Part shown: one piece after another, positions 8,492 to 16,316 of the stretch
Numbering within the stretch: the stretch's first letter is position 1
Layout of the letters: each line of letters opens with the position of its first letter
NCBI RefSeq assembly: GCF_964036635.1
Contig: NZ_OZ038524.1
Location: forward strand, 2,547,001-2,611,000
Direction of reading: 5' to 3'
Source of the DNA: Tenacibaculum dicentrarchi
GTDB taxonomy: Bacteria; Bacteroidota; Bacteroidia; Flavobacteriales; Flavobacteriaceae
Length of the DNA: 64,000 nucleotides
Translations under genes and position numbers: made by a program
Notes under the pieces: generated by a model
Databases searched by the model: none
The model's input: only the letters and a program-made list of their open reading frames with translations
What the model was told of the DNA's origin: nothing

Positions 8492-10030
8492 ATGTTGATA
8501 AAAACGTATGGATCGGCTGTTTTTGGCATTGATGCTACAACCATTACGGTGGAAGTAAATATTGATAAAGGAATTGGTTATCATTTGGTAGGCTTACCTG
8601 ATAATGCAGTTAGAGAAAGTTCGTATCGAATTTCTGCTGCACTCAATAATAATGGATATAAACTCCCTGGGAAAAAAATAATTATAAACATGGCACCTGC
8701 CGATATTCGCAAAGAAGGTGCTTCTTATGATTTAACCATAGCTGTTGGAATTTTATCGGCATCTAAACAAATTAATGCTAAGAATATTGAAGAATATATA
8801 ATTATGGGCGAGCTTTCATTAGACGGAAGTGTACATCCCATTAAAGGCGCTTTACTAATTGCTATTAAAGCACGTAAAGAAGGTTATAAAAATTTTATAT
8901 TACCTAAAGAAAATGCCAAAGAAGCTGCTATTGTTAATGACTTAAATATATTGGCTGTCAATAATATTATGGAAGTTATAAATCATTTAGAAGGTCGTAA
9001 AATAATTACCCCTACTATTGTAGATACTAGAGCAGAATTTTATAAACATGTAGACTTTCCTGAATTTGATTTTTCTGATGTAAAAGGACAAGAAAGTATC
9101 AAAAGATGTATGGAAATTGCCGCCGCTGGTGGTCATAATATTATTTTAATTGGTCCTCCTGGGGCTGGAAAAACAATGCTAGCAAAAAGACTACCTTCTA
9201 TTCTACCTCCAATGACCTTAGAAGAAGCACTTGAAACAACAAAAATACATTCGGTTGTTGGTAAAGTAAAAAGTACAGGACTACAATACAACCGTCCATT
9301 TAGAGCACCACATCATAGTTGTTCTGACATCGCACTTATTGGTGGTGGAAATAACTTACCACAACCGGGCGAAATTTCATTAGCCCATAATGGAGTGCTT
9401 TTCTTAGATGAATTACCCGAGTTTAAACGCGGTGTTCTAGAAGTTATGAGACAACCTTTAGAAGATAGAGAAGTAACTATTTCAAGAGCAAAATTTACCG
9501 TAAATTACCCAAGTAGTTTTATGTTAGTAGCAAGTATGAACCCTAGCCCATCAGGTTTTTTTAATGACCCTGACTCTCCAATGACCTCATCACCTGCTGA
9601 AATGCAACGCTATTTAAGTAAAATTTCAGGACCATTATTAGATAGAATTGATATTCACATTGAAGTTACCCCTGTTCCTTTTGATAAATTATCCGAAGAA
9701 AGAAAAGGAGAATCGAGTGTTAAAATTAGAAAACGAGTTACCAAAGCTCGTGAAATTCAAACTGCTCGTTTTATAAACTCCGAAACTGTTCATTATAATG
9801 CACAAATGAATGTAAAACAGCAACGTGACTACTGTAAACTTTCAGAACAATCTTACCTCCTTCTTAAAAATGCCATGGAAAAACTAAACCTATCGGCAAG
9901 AGCCTATGATCGAATTTTAAAAGTATCAAGAACTATAGCCGATTTAGCATCCGAAGAAAATATAAAATCGGAACATTTAACAGAAGCAATACAATACAGA
10001 AGCTTAGATAGAGATGGATGGCTAGGATAA
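8492..10030 (+). CDS. comM: YifB family magnesium-chelatase-like AAA+ ATPase (ComM)
   Basis: A 512-residue protein of the YifB/ComM family. The N-terminal third is the ChlI-like subdomain (start MLIKTYGSAVFGIDA, with PADIRKEGASYDL). The AAA+ core has the Walker A GPPGAGKTM (about residues 221-229), GVLFLDELPEF as Walker B, and the C-terminal ChlI domain with RAYDRILKVSRTIADL. ComM is a hexameric helicase that promotes branch migration during natural transformation in other bacteria; whether this organism is transformable cannot be seen. A near-consensus box TATCTTTA lies at 8468-8475. Confidence 0.93.
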   Translation: MLIKTYGSAVFGIDATTITVEVNIDKGIGYHLVGLPDNAVRESSYRISAALNNNGYKLPGKKIIINMAPADIRKEGASYDLTIAVGILSASKQINAKNIEEYIIMGELSLDGSVHPIKGALLIAIKARKEGYKNFILPKENAKEAAIVNDLNILAVNNIMEVINHLEGRKIITPTIVDTRAEFYKHVDFPEFDFSDVKGQESIKRCMEIAAAGGHNIILIGPPGAGKTMLAKRLPSILPPMTLEEALETTKIHSVVGKVKSTGLQYNRPFRAPHHSCSDIALIGGGNNLPQPGEISLAHNGVLFLDELPEFKRGVLEVMRQPLEDREVTISRAKFTVNYPSSFMLVASMNPSPSGFFNDPDSPMTSSPAEMQRYLSKISGPLLDRIDIHIEVTPVPFDKLSEERKGESSVKIRKRVTKAREIQTARFINSETVHYNAQMNVKQQRDYCKLSEQSYLLLKNAMEKLNLSARAYDRILKVSRTIADLASEENIKSEHLTEAIQYRSLDRDGWLG

Positions 10031-10081
10031 AAAAAAATAGTAATTTAGTAAATTATTAATTTTTACTAAAAAATAATCTAA

Positions 10082-11089
10082 ATGAAAAAAATAATCTATT
10101 TAATGGCTATTGCCATCACAGTCATTTCTTGTAAAAAAGAACCAAATAACTTTGTTACTTTCTCTGGAAAAATAACGAATAAAAATGCCGAATCTGTTGT
10201 AATTTCGAACCCACAATTAAAATTTGAAAAAACAATTAAACTTGACCAAAATGGTGCTTTTAAAGATACTTTAAAAGTAAAAAGTGATTTTTACCGTCTT
10301 TCTAATGGACAAAAAATGACAACCTTATATTTAAAAAATGGTGACAATATTACCTTAAATATCGATGCTAAAGATTTTTTAAGTACTGCTAAATTTACAG
10401 GAGAAGGTGCTAATGAAAATAATTTTTTAGCAAAAGTCATTTTATTACAAGAAGACTTTTTTAAAGATAAAAACTTATATGACCTATCTAAAGAAAAATT
10501 TGATGCCAAAGTAAATCATTTTGTAAATGATTTTAACACTAATATGAAAAATACAACTTTAGATAGCGCATTTGTTTCTTTTCAAGAAAAAAATATTACA
10601 GAATTAACAAAGTATTTAAACAAAACCTATGCTGATAAATCATATTCAGCAACAAAATTAGCAAAAGGAGCGGTATCACCTAAATTTGTTAAATATGAAA
10701 ATCATAAAGGTGGAAATATATCTTTAGATGATTTAAAAGGAAAATATGTCTATATTGATATGTGGGCAACTTGGTGTAATCCTTGTAAACAAGAAATTCC
10801 TTTTTTACAAAAAGTTGAGAAAAAATATCATGATAAAAAAATTGAGTTTGTAAGTATTTCTGTAGATGATCAAAGAGATTATGAAAAGTGGAAACAAATG
10901 GTTGCTGATAAAAATTTAAGCGGAATTCAATTGTATGCAAAAGGTGATAAAACTTTTTCAGGAGCTTATAAAGTAAATAGTATTCCTCGTTTTATTTTAA
11001 TTGACCCACAAGGAAATATTGTAGACGCAAATGCACCAAGACCTTCTAACCCTAAATTAATTACCTTATTTGATTCTTTAAAAATTTAA
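10082..11089 (+). CDS. TlpA-family thioredoxin lipoprotein with DUF4369-like N-domain
   Basis: A 335-residue envelope thiol-disulfide oxidoreductase. A lipobox ends the signal peptide (ITVISC, Cys19), so it is predicted to be a lipoprotein. Residues 25-110 resemble the beta-rich DUF4369 domain that precedes TlpA domains in Bacteroidota. The thioredoxin/AhpC-like domain at 205-335 contains the active site WATWCNPCKQE and the cis-proline segment NSIPRFILID. Such proteins reduce apocytochromes or other periplasmic thiols; the partner is not visible, though dsbD lies two genes upstream. A strong terminator follows. Confidence 0.9.
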   Translation: MKKIIYLMAIAITVISCKKEPNNFVTFSGKITNKNAESVVISNPQLKFEKTIKLDQNGAFKDTLKVKSDFYRLSNGQKMTTLYLKNGDNITLNIDAKDFLSTAKFTGEGANENNFLAKVILLQEDFFKDKNLYDLSKEKFDAKVNHFVNDFNTNMKNTTLDSAFVSFQEKNITELTKYLNKTYADKSYSATKLAKGAVSPKFVKYENHKGGNISLDDLKGKYVYIDMWATWCNPCKQEIPFLQKVEKKYHDKKIEFVSISVDDQRDYEKWKQMVADKNLSGIQLYAKGDKTFSGAYKVNSIPRFILIDPQGNIVDANAPRPSNPKLITLFDSLKI

Positions 11090-11120
11090 TTTTTTTCATT
11101 TAATAATATTATTACCTCTA

Positions 11121-11147
11121 AAATCCTGCAATTAAATTGCAGGATTT
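11121..11147 (+). terminator. terminator after the TlpA-type gene
   Basis: A perfect 12-base-pair stem, AAATCCTGCAAT with ATTGCAGGATTT, around a TAA loop, followed by a T run. Confidence 0.9.
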
Positions 11148-11202
11148 TTTTAATTAAATTTCATAAAATAAACTATTCTTCTTTAGATTGATTAAAAACA
11201 AG

Positions 11203-11210
11203 TATCTTTG
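11203..11210 (+). promoter_or_regulatory. -7 promoter box directly before the GTG at 11215
   Basis: TATCTTTG matches TAnnTTTG exactly, and TAGC separates it from an in-frame GTG. The same four-base spacing is seen before pabB and panD, which supports a leaderless message starting at the GTG. Confidence 0.65.
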
Positions 11211-11214
11211 TAGC

Positions 11215-11496
11215 GTGAATTGTACCCTTAAACATACCTCCTCTCAAATTTTAGTATCTAAAGCTAGAAATAGCTATCGGTTAAACTTGGGGTATAAAAT
11301 AATTGATTTTACTTTTTGTCAATTATTAACCTTTCGAAAAAAAATACTAGACAATTCTTCTTGCCTAGCACTAGAGAATATAATAGATACAGATAATTTT
11401 ATACTAATTTTTGTAGCTGATAATAAACATGTATTGTTACTGGATGTGCCTCAAATATTAAAACTAAAAAAAGCTTTATTATCAGCTTTTAAATAA
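11215..11496 (+). CDS. small uncharacterised protein upstream of ferritin
   Basis: A frame of 93 codons beginning with GTG. The longer frame from the TTG at 11188 starts upstream of the promoter box and is excluded. The protein starts MNCTLKHTSS and has a C-terminal half of alternating hydrophobic strands and helices (FILIFVADNKHVLLLDVPQILKLKKALLSAFK). In layout this resembles small Flavobacteriaceae proteins of about 100 residues (DUF6686-like), but I make no family assignment. It has no signal peptide. Ferritin lies 113 bases downstream with its own promoter-like box. Confidence 0.6.
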   Translation: MNCTLKHTSSQILVSKARNSYRLNLGYKIIDFTFCQLLTFRKKILDNSSCLALENIIDTDNFILIFVADNKHVLLLDVPQILKLKKALLSAFK

Positions 11497-11574
11497 TAAA
11501 CACACACAAACTTCATATTTACTAAGATTACTTTTAAATTAAGCTGAGAAGGCTTTTTGAAATGCTTTATTAAG

Positions 11575-11582
11575 TATCTTTA
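11575..11582 (+). promoter_or_regulatory. probable -7 box of the ferritin gene
   Basis: TATCTTTA differs from TAnnTTTG only at the last base, 28 bases before the ATG at 11610. Confidence 0.45.
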
Positions 11583-11609
11583 TAGTACCTAATAAATTAA
11601 AAAACCACT

Positions 11610-12116
11610 ATGGAAATTTCAGTAAGAAGAGATATAATTTTGAATCTAGAAGTTGTAGATTTACTAAATAATCAAGTAATGATGGAGCAACAAGCTTCTT
11701 CAAAATATTTAGCTATGGCATCATGGTGCGACCAAAGAGAACTTAGAAATAGTGCTACTTATTTCTATAATCAGGCAGAAGAAGAAAGAACTCATATGAT
11801 GAAAATATTTAAGTTTATTAATGATAACGGTGGAAATGCACAATCTCCTACGGTATCAGAAATTACGCATGAATATGAAAGTCTGCAAGCTGTTTTTGAA
11901 GCTTCTTTAGATGCTGAAATTGAAGTAACTAACGCTATTCATCACACATTTAAAACTGCTAGAAAAGTAAGTGATTTTACTTCAGAAATATTTTTACAAT
12001 GGTTTATTACCGAACAAGCTGAAGAAGAAGAAAAAGTAAGAGATATTTTAGATATGATAAATTTAATGGGTGATATGCCTTTAAAAATGATTGACGAGCG
12101 TATTCCTACTGCTTAA
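11610..12116 (+). CDS. ftnA: ferritin
   Basis: Bacterial non-haem ferritin, a 24-subunit iron-storage shell that oxidises Fe(II) at a diiron centre. The four-helix sequence resembles E. coli FtnA throughout: MEQQASSKYLAMASWCDQREL (helix A), FYNQAEEERTHMMKIFKFI with the ExxxxExxH ligands (helix B), and FLQWFITEQAEEEEKVRDIL (helix D). The N-terminus carries about eight extra residues (MEISVRRD). Length is 168 residues. It is followed by a strong bidirectional hairpin shared with ahcY. No Fur-box-like palindrome was recognised. Confidence 0.93.
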   Translation: MEISVRRDIILNLEVVDLLNNQVMMEQQASSKYLAMASWCDQRELRNSATYFYNQAEEERTHMMKIFKFINDNGGNAQSPTVSEITHEYESLQAVFEASLDAEIEVTNAIHHTFKTARKVSDFTSEIFLQWFITEQAEEEEKVRDILDMINLMGDMPLKMIDERIPTA

Positions 12117-12145
12117 AAAACAGTCTTATAAAAATATATTACATA

Positions 12146-12175
12146 AAAAGGTTGCTATTTTCATAGCAACCTTTT
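12146..12175. terminator. bidirectional terminator between ferritin and ahcY
   Basis: A perfect 12-base-pair stem (AAAAGGTTGCTA with TAGCAACCTTTT) around a six-base loop, with A and T tracts on both sides, between two convergent genes. Confidence 0.9.
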
Positions 12176-12204
12176 CTAATTTTAAAACTATTAAATACTA
12201 TATA

Positions 12205-13521
12205 TTAGTATCTGTAGTGCTCTGGTTTAAATGGTCCTTGAACAGTTACACCAATATAAGATGCTTGGTCTTCACGTAATTCAGTAAGCTCTACACCTAT
12301 TTTAGCCAAGTGTAATTTTGCTACTTTTTCATCTAAATGTTTTGGTAACATATACACATCGTTTGTATATGATTCTTTATTATTCCAAAGTTCGATTTGT
12401 GCTAACGTTTGGTTTGTAAATGAATTACTCATTACAAAACTTGGGTGACCTGTTGCACATCCTAAGTTTACTAAACGTCCTTCTGCTAAAATAATAATAT
12501 CGTTTCCGTTAATATTATATTTATCAACCTGAGGCTTAATAGTATCTTTTGTATTTCCGTGGTTTTCGTTTAACCAAGCCATGTCAATTTCATTATCGAA
12601 GTGACCAATATTACAAACGATAACTTTATCTTTCATAGCCTCAAAATGATGACCTTGAATAATATCTTTATTTCCAGTAGTGGTAATAACAATATCAGAA
12701 TTTGCTATAACAGTTTCTAATTTTTTAACTTCAAAACCATCCATTGCAGCTTGTAACGCACAAATTGGGTCAATTTCAGTAACAGTAACAATAGAACCAG
12801 CACCTTTAAAAGAAGCGGCTGTACCTTTACCAACATCACCATAACCACAAACGGTTACACGTTTTCCTGCTAACATAATATCGGTTGCACGACGAATTGC
12901 ATCAACTGCCGATTCTTTACATCCGTATTTGTTATCAAATTTCGATTTTGTTACAGAATCGTTTACGTTAATTGCTGGCATTGGTAACGTTCCTGCTTTT
13001 ACTCTATCGTATAAACGGTGAACTCCTGTAGTTGTTTCTTCAGATAAACCATTGATTCCTGCAGCTAATTCAGGGTATCTATCCAAAACCATGTTGGTTA
13101 AATCACCTCCATCATCTAAAATTAAGTTTAATGGTTTTTTATCTTCACCAAAAAATAATGTTTGCTCAATACACCAGTCAAATTCTTCTTCTGTCATATC
13201 TTTCCAAGCATACACAGGTGTTCCAGCAGCAGCAATTGCAGCAGCAGCTTGGTCTTGTGTAGAAAAAATATTACAAGAACTCCAAGTTACCTCAGCACCT
13301 AAAGCTTGTAACGTTTCAATTAAAACCGCAGTTTGAATAGTCATGTGTAAACACCCTGCAATTCTTGCGCCTTTTAATGGTTGTTCGTTTTTATATTCTT
13401 CACGTAAACTCATTAATCCTGGCATTTCAGCTTCTGCCAATTTAATTTCTTTTCTTCCCCAATCGGCTAAAGAAATATCTTTTACCTTAAAAGGAACGTA
13501 TGCAGCGGTTTTTGTGCTCAT
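12205..13521 (-). CDS. ahcY: adenosylhomocysteinase
   Basis: NAD-dependent S-adenosylhomocysteine hydrolase, which removes the product inhibitor of methyltransferases by splitting it into adenosine and homocysteine. The 438-residue protein begins with [18 protein letters not shown] and shows [34 protein letters not shown] with the catalytic Lys and Asn, the NAD-binding [15 protein letters not shown], and the C-terminal [10 protein letters not shown]. It is monocistronic, read toward ferritin, with its own promoter 37 bases upstream of the ATG. Confidence 0.97.
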   Translation of the reverse strand: MSTKTAAYVPFKVKDISLADWGRKEIKLAEAEMPGLMSLREEYKNEQPLKGARIAGCLHMTIQTAVLIETLQALGAEVTWSSCNIFSTQDQAAAAIAAAGTPVYAWKDMTEEEFDWCIEQTLFFGEDKKPLNLILDDGGDLTNMVLDRYPELAAGINGLSEETTTGVHRLYDRVKAGTLPMPAINVNDSVTKSKFDNKYGCKESAVDAIRRATDIMLAGKRVTVCGYGDVGKGTAASFKGAGSIVTVTEIDPICALQAAMDGFEVKKLETVIANSDIVITTTGNKDIIQGHHFEAMKDKVIVCNIGHFDNEIDMAWLNENHGNTKDTIKPQVDKYNINGNDIIILAEGRLVNLGCATGHPSFVMSNSFTNQTLAQIELWNNKESYTNDVYMLPKHLDEKVAKLHLAKIGVELTELREDQASYIGVTVQGPFKPEHYRY

Positions 13522-13557
13522 ATTTATGTATATTTATGTATCTAAATTTTTATAGAG

Positions 13558-13565
13558 CAAAATTA
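13558..13565 (-). promoter_or_regulatory. -7 promoter box of ahcY
   Basis: Read on the minus strand, TAATTTTG matches TAnnTTTG, 36 bases before the ahcY start. It lies in the 63-base divergent region shared with the phosphopantetheinyl transferase gene. Confidence 0.7.
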
Positions 13566-13584
13566 CGAAATAACTTTTTAACTT

Positions 13585-14220
13585 ATGCCTGTTCACAAAA
13601 CAATAACCATAAATTCAAACACTAACGTATTGATTTGGAAGATTGAAGAATCTTTTGATGAATTATCGGAAAATATTACCCTTAATAAACGAAGTATTAA
13701 CAGGCTTAACAGCATGAAATCAGACTTGCATCGTAAAGGTTTTTTGAGTGTTCGTCAGTTATTAAAAAAAGCAGGCTATACTGATGATGATTTAATTTAT
13801 GATGAATTTGGAAAGCCACATTTAAAAGATGGCAAATTTATTTCGATAACACATTCCTTTATTTTTTCGGCTATTATTATTTCTGATGATAAACCTGTTG
13901 GAATTGACATTGAAAAACAGCGTGATAAAATCGTTAAAATAGCCCCTAAATTTACGCCTATTGAAGCCTATAAATCTATTGCGAATCATAGTGCTTTGGT
14001 GAGTAAATTAACCATTGTTTGGGGGGCAAAAGAAAGTTTATATAAAATTTACGGAAAAAAGAAATTACACTTTTTAAAAAATATTTATATTGATGATTTC
14101 TCGTTTGAAAGCAACGAAAATAACAAAACCACAGGGAAAATTTTATACGAAGGAATTACTGATGAATATCAAATTTATTTCTTAGAAACCGAAGGCTTTA
14201 CCTGTGTTTATGCTATTTAA
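13585..14220 (+). CDS. 4'-phosphopantetheinyl transferase superfamily protein
   Basis: Enzyme that would attach the phosphopantetheine arm of CoA to a carrier protein. The 211-residue length and the motifs are of the Sfp/AcpT type: YDEFGKPHL (about 72-80), ISITHSFIFSAI (90-101), VGIDIEKQRDK with the metal-binding Asp and Glu (109-119), FTPIEAY and WGAKESLYKIYGKK (about 148-161). No AcpS-type holo-ACP synthase or polyketide genes lie nearby, so the carrier substrate cannot be named. It is transcribed divergently from ahcY; the next gene has its own -7 box three bases after the stop. Confidence 0.88.
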   Translation: MPVHKTITINSNTNVLIWKIEESFDELSENITLNKRSINRLNSMKSDLHRKGFLSVRQLLKKAGYTDDDLIYDEFGKPHLKDGKFISITHSFIFSAIIISDDKPVGIDIEKQRDKIVKIAPKFTPIEAYKSIANHSALVSKLTIVWGAKESLYKIYGKKKLHFLKNIYIDDFSFESNENNKTTGKILYEGITDEYQIYFLETEGFTCVYAI

Positions 14221-14222
14221 AG

Positions 14223-14230
14223 TATCTTTG
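14223..14230 (+). promoter_or_regulatory. -7 promoter box of the thiamine-binding protein operon
   Basis: TATCTTTG matches TAnnTTTG, about 40 bases before the ATG at 14270 and directly after the stop of the phosphopantetheinyl transferase gene. Confidence 0.65.
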
Positions 14231-14269
14231 TTTTTTTAAATTTTTATTATAATAATATATCAAAAACAC

Positions 14270-14530
14270 ATGAAAATATCCGTAGAACTTACTTTAATGC
14301 CACTTCAAAATGAATTTGAAGCACCGATTATAAATTTCATCAAAAAATTAAGAACTTCAGGTTTAACAATTCTTGAAAACCCTTTAAGCACGCAAGTTTA
14401 TGGCGATTATGATACCGTAATGAAATTATTAACTTCGGAAATAAAAGATGCTTTCGAATTAATAGACAGCGGAATAATTTTGTTAAAAATTGTAAAATCT
14501 GACCGTAGCAAATATGAGCCAAGTTTTTAA
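14270..14530 (+). CDS. thiamine-binding protein, MTH1187/YkoF family (DUF77)
   Basis: An 86-residue protein with the small ferredoxin-like fold sequence of PF01910: MKISVELTLMPLQNEFEAPIINFIKKLRTSGLTI, then STQVYGDYDTVMKLLTSEI. Members related to YkoF bind thiamine or HMP. It has no signal peptide. It is the first gene of an overlapping set (17-base overlap with pnuC, 40-base overlap of pnuC with the kinase gene), so it likely shares a ligand or pathway with them. I see no TPP riboswitch in the 49 bases upstream. Confidence 0.85.
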   Translation: MKISVELTLMPLQNEFEAPIINFIKKLRTSGLTILENPLSTQVYGDYDTVMKLLTSEIKDAFELIDSGIILLKIVKSDRSKYEPSF

Positions 14531-15158
14531 TACTGTTTTTGATTTTCTTTTTAGTCAATATCAAAGTTATGATGCTTTAGATATTTGGCTTGAAATTATT
14601 GCTGTTATTTTTGGTTTTTTATCAGTTTGGTATTCTAAAAAGAATAAAATTTGGGTATTTCCAACAGGAATGATTAGTACACTTATTTTTGTCTATTTAC
14701 TTTTAAAATGGCAATTATTAGGTGATATGATGATTAACGCCTATTATTTTATAATGAGTATTTACGGCTGGTATCTTTGGACGAGAACTGTGGATAATTC
14801 ACCAATAAACCCGATTTCAAAAACAACATCAGTAGAAAAAAAAACCAGTGTTTTTATCTTTTTAGCAACGTTAATTTTCGTGTATGCGGTTTATACTTAT
14901 TTTGATAAATGGAACAATTGGACTGCTTATGTCGATACTTTTACGACCGCAATTTTCTTTGTAGGAATGTGGCTGATGGCAAAGCGAAAAATCGAAAATT
15001 GGATTTATTGGATTATTGGCGATATTATTTCTGTCCCCCTTTATTTTTACAAAGGATTTACCTTTACCTCTTTTCAATATTTAATATTTACTTTTATTGC
15101 CGTTAGCGGTTATTTAGCATGGAAAAAAGACTTAAACAACAAAAAAGCAATCTTGTAA
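14514..15158 (+). CDS. pnuC: nicotinamide riboside (or thiamine) transporter of the PnuC family
   Basis: Inner-membrane facilitator of 214 residues with about seven transmembrane helices. It carries the PnuC hallmark WxxW in SIYGWYLWTR (about residues 82-91), the conserved PTGMIST near 49-55, and GDIISVPLYFYKGF (about 171-184). PnuC proteins move nicotinamide riboside and rely on a cytosolic kinase to trap it; the close relative PnuT carries thiamine. The start overlaps the thiamine-binding protein gene by 17 bases, and the 3' end overlaps the NadR-like kinase gene by 40 bases, so translation is coupled. The substrate is undecided between nicotinamide riboside and thiamine. Confidence 0.88.
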   Translation: MSQVFNTVFDFLFSQYQSYDALDIWLEIIAVIFGFLSVWYSKKNKIWVFPTGMISTLIFVYLLLKWQLLGDMMINAYYFIMSIYGWYLWTRTVDNSPINPISKTTSVEKKTSVFIFLATLIFVYAVYTYFDKWNNWTAYVDTFTTAIFFVGMWLMAKRKIENWIYWIIGDIISVPLYFYKGFTFTSFQYLIFTFIAVSGYLAWKKDLNNKKAIL

Positions 15159-15739
15159 AAGTTGTTTTATTCGGACCAGAATCTACTGGAAAAACCACAC
15201 TTTCAGGGCAATTAGCACGACATTACAATACTGTTTGGACACCCGAATTTGCCCGTGAATATTTGCAAGATAAATGGAATAATGAGCGTAAAATTTGCGA
15301 ACAAAAAGACATTATTCCCATTGCCGAAGGTCAAATTAAGTTGGAAAATGAATTATCAAAAAAAGCCGATAAAGTATTAATTTGCGATACCGATTTACTT
15401 GAAACAAAAGTATATTCAGAAGAATATTATGGTGGTTTTGTAGATGCTAATTTAGATGAAGCAGCCATTAAAAACACCTACGACATTTATTTTTTAACCT
15501 ATATTGATACTCCTTGGGAAGCTGACGATTTGCGTGATAAACCTGGCGAACGTTTAGAAATGTTTAAAGCTTTTGAAAATACCTTGATCAAATATAAGCG
15601 TCCGTATGTTTTGTTAAAAGGCGATAAAGAAACCCGTCTTAAAAAAGCCGTTGAAATAATTGATAATTTACTTGCTAATAAAAAAGATTTATATTCTTTT
15701 TCTACTCTTTTAAACGATGAATATTCCCGAACTGATTAA
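15119..15739 (+). CDS. NadR-like ribosylnicotinamide kinase / AAA ATP-binding protein
   Basis: A 206-residue P-loop kinase similar to the C-terminal ribosylnicotinamide kinase domain of NadR, without the N-terminal adenylyltransferase or regulator domains. The Walker A is FGPESTGKTTL (about 15-25), followed by EFAREYL and LICDTDLLETKVYSEEYYG, and the lid region TPWEADDLRDKPGERLEMF. Such kinases phosphorylate imported nicotinamide riboside to NMN. Its overlap with pnuC supports metabolic trapping of the PnuC substrate. The presence of the thiamine-binding protein gene leaves a thiamine-related substrate possible. Confidence 0.85.
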   Translation: MEKRLKQQKSNLVKVVLFGPESTGKTTLSGQLARHYNTVWTPEFAREYLQDKWNNERKICEQKDIIPIAEGQIKLENELSKKADKVLICDTDLLETKVYSEEYYGGFVDANLDEAAIKNTYDIYFLTYIDTPWEADDLRDKPGERLEMFKAFENTLIKYKRPYVLLKGDKETRLKKAVEIIDNLLANKKDLYSFSTLLNDEYSRTD

Positions 15740-16121
15740 AGAATTACATTTTAAAGCCACTAGAAGTTCTGGTGCAGGCGGGCAACATGTAAATAAAGTA
15801 TCTTCTAAAATTGAACTTTCTTTTGATGTAGCTAAGTCTAATCAATTATCAGAAAATCAAAAAGAAATACTTTGCACAAAACTCGCTTCTCGCCTAACAA
15901 AAGAACAGATTTTAATACTTTTTTCTGATGAAACTCGCTCGCAACACAGAAATAAAGAATTGGCGATTAAACGTTTTTTAGCACTTATCAAAGACGGTTT
16001 AAAAAGACCCAAAATAAGACGTGCAACCAAACCTAGCCGAAATTCGGTACTAAGAAAACACGAAAATAAAAAACGACAAAAGTTAAAAAAATCGCTCCGA
16101 AAAAAACCGAATTTAGAGTAG
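15717..16121 (+). CDS. arfB: alternative ribosome-rescue factor, peptidyl-tRNA hydrolase ArfB
   Basis: A 134-residue class I release-factor-like protein that frees stalled ribosomes by hydrolysing peptidyl-tRNA in the P site without needing a stop codon. The GGQ loop is SSGAGGQHVNKVSSKIEL (about residues 18-35), and the C-terminal tail is strongly basic (RKHENKKRQKLKKSLRKK), which in ArfB enters the empty mRNA channel. There is no codon-recognition domain, so it is not RF1 or RF2. It overlaps the kinase gene by 23 bases and is last in the operon. Confidence 0.92.
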   Translation: MNIPELIKELHFKATRSSGAGGQHVNKVSSKIELSFDVAKSNQLSENQKEILCTKLASRLTKEQILILFSDETRSQHRNKELAIKRFLALIKDGLKRPKIRRATKPSRNSVLRKHENKKRQKLKKSLRKKPNLE

Positions 16122-16161
16122 TTTTAAAGTCTTTTTAAAAATTAAATAAAAACCAAATTAT

Positions 16162-16247
16162 CGTCATTCTGAATTTATTTCAGAATCGCATAAAGTGAAG
16201 AGTCACGGCAAATCAGGATGTGAAACTGAAATAAATTCAGTTTGACA
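16162..16247. repeat. palindromic intergenic repeat (GTCATTCTGAATTTATTTCAG family)
   Basis: Two arms of about 30 bases face each other: GTCATTCTGAATTTATTTCA on the left and, on the opposite strand, GTCAAACTGAATTTATTTCA from the right; both continue into a C(G/A)CAT end. About 24 bases lie between them. A single diverged arm is found at 28371-28400, with the shared upstream bases AAATAAAAAC. It sits between the convergent arfB and radA genes and would form a long hairpin in RNA. Confidence 0.75.
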
Positions 16248-16270
16248 TATTCGATTTTTTAGCTAAAATG

Positions 16271-16298
16271 TTTTTTAGATGAAATTTAAACAGGTTCT
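16271..16298. repeat. short 28-base repeat, copy 1
   Basis: TTTTTTAGATGAAATTTAAA followed by CAGGTTCT; 25 of 28 bases recur at 58078-58105. Both copies lie just downstream of gene ends in convergent spacers. Confidence 0.4.
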
Positions 16299-16316
16299 TA
16301 TCATAAAACCTTATTT

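Noticed and set aside
12091..12279. Plus-strand frame of 62 codons after ferritin
   Set aside because: It spans the bidirectional terminator and overlaps the ahcY 3' end; no start signal.
13343..13555. Plus-strand frame of 70 codons opposite the start of ahcY
   Set aside because: Antisense shadow of a strongly conserved enzyme.
14221..14270. TPP riboswitch before the thiamine-binding protein gene
   Set aside because: Only 49 bases lie between the previous stop and the ATG, and no thi-box (CUGAGA-like) element is present.
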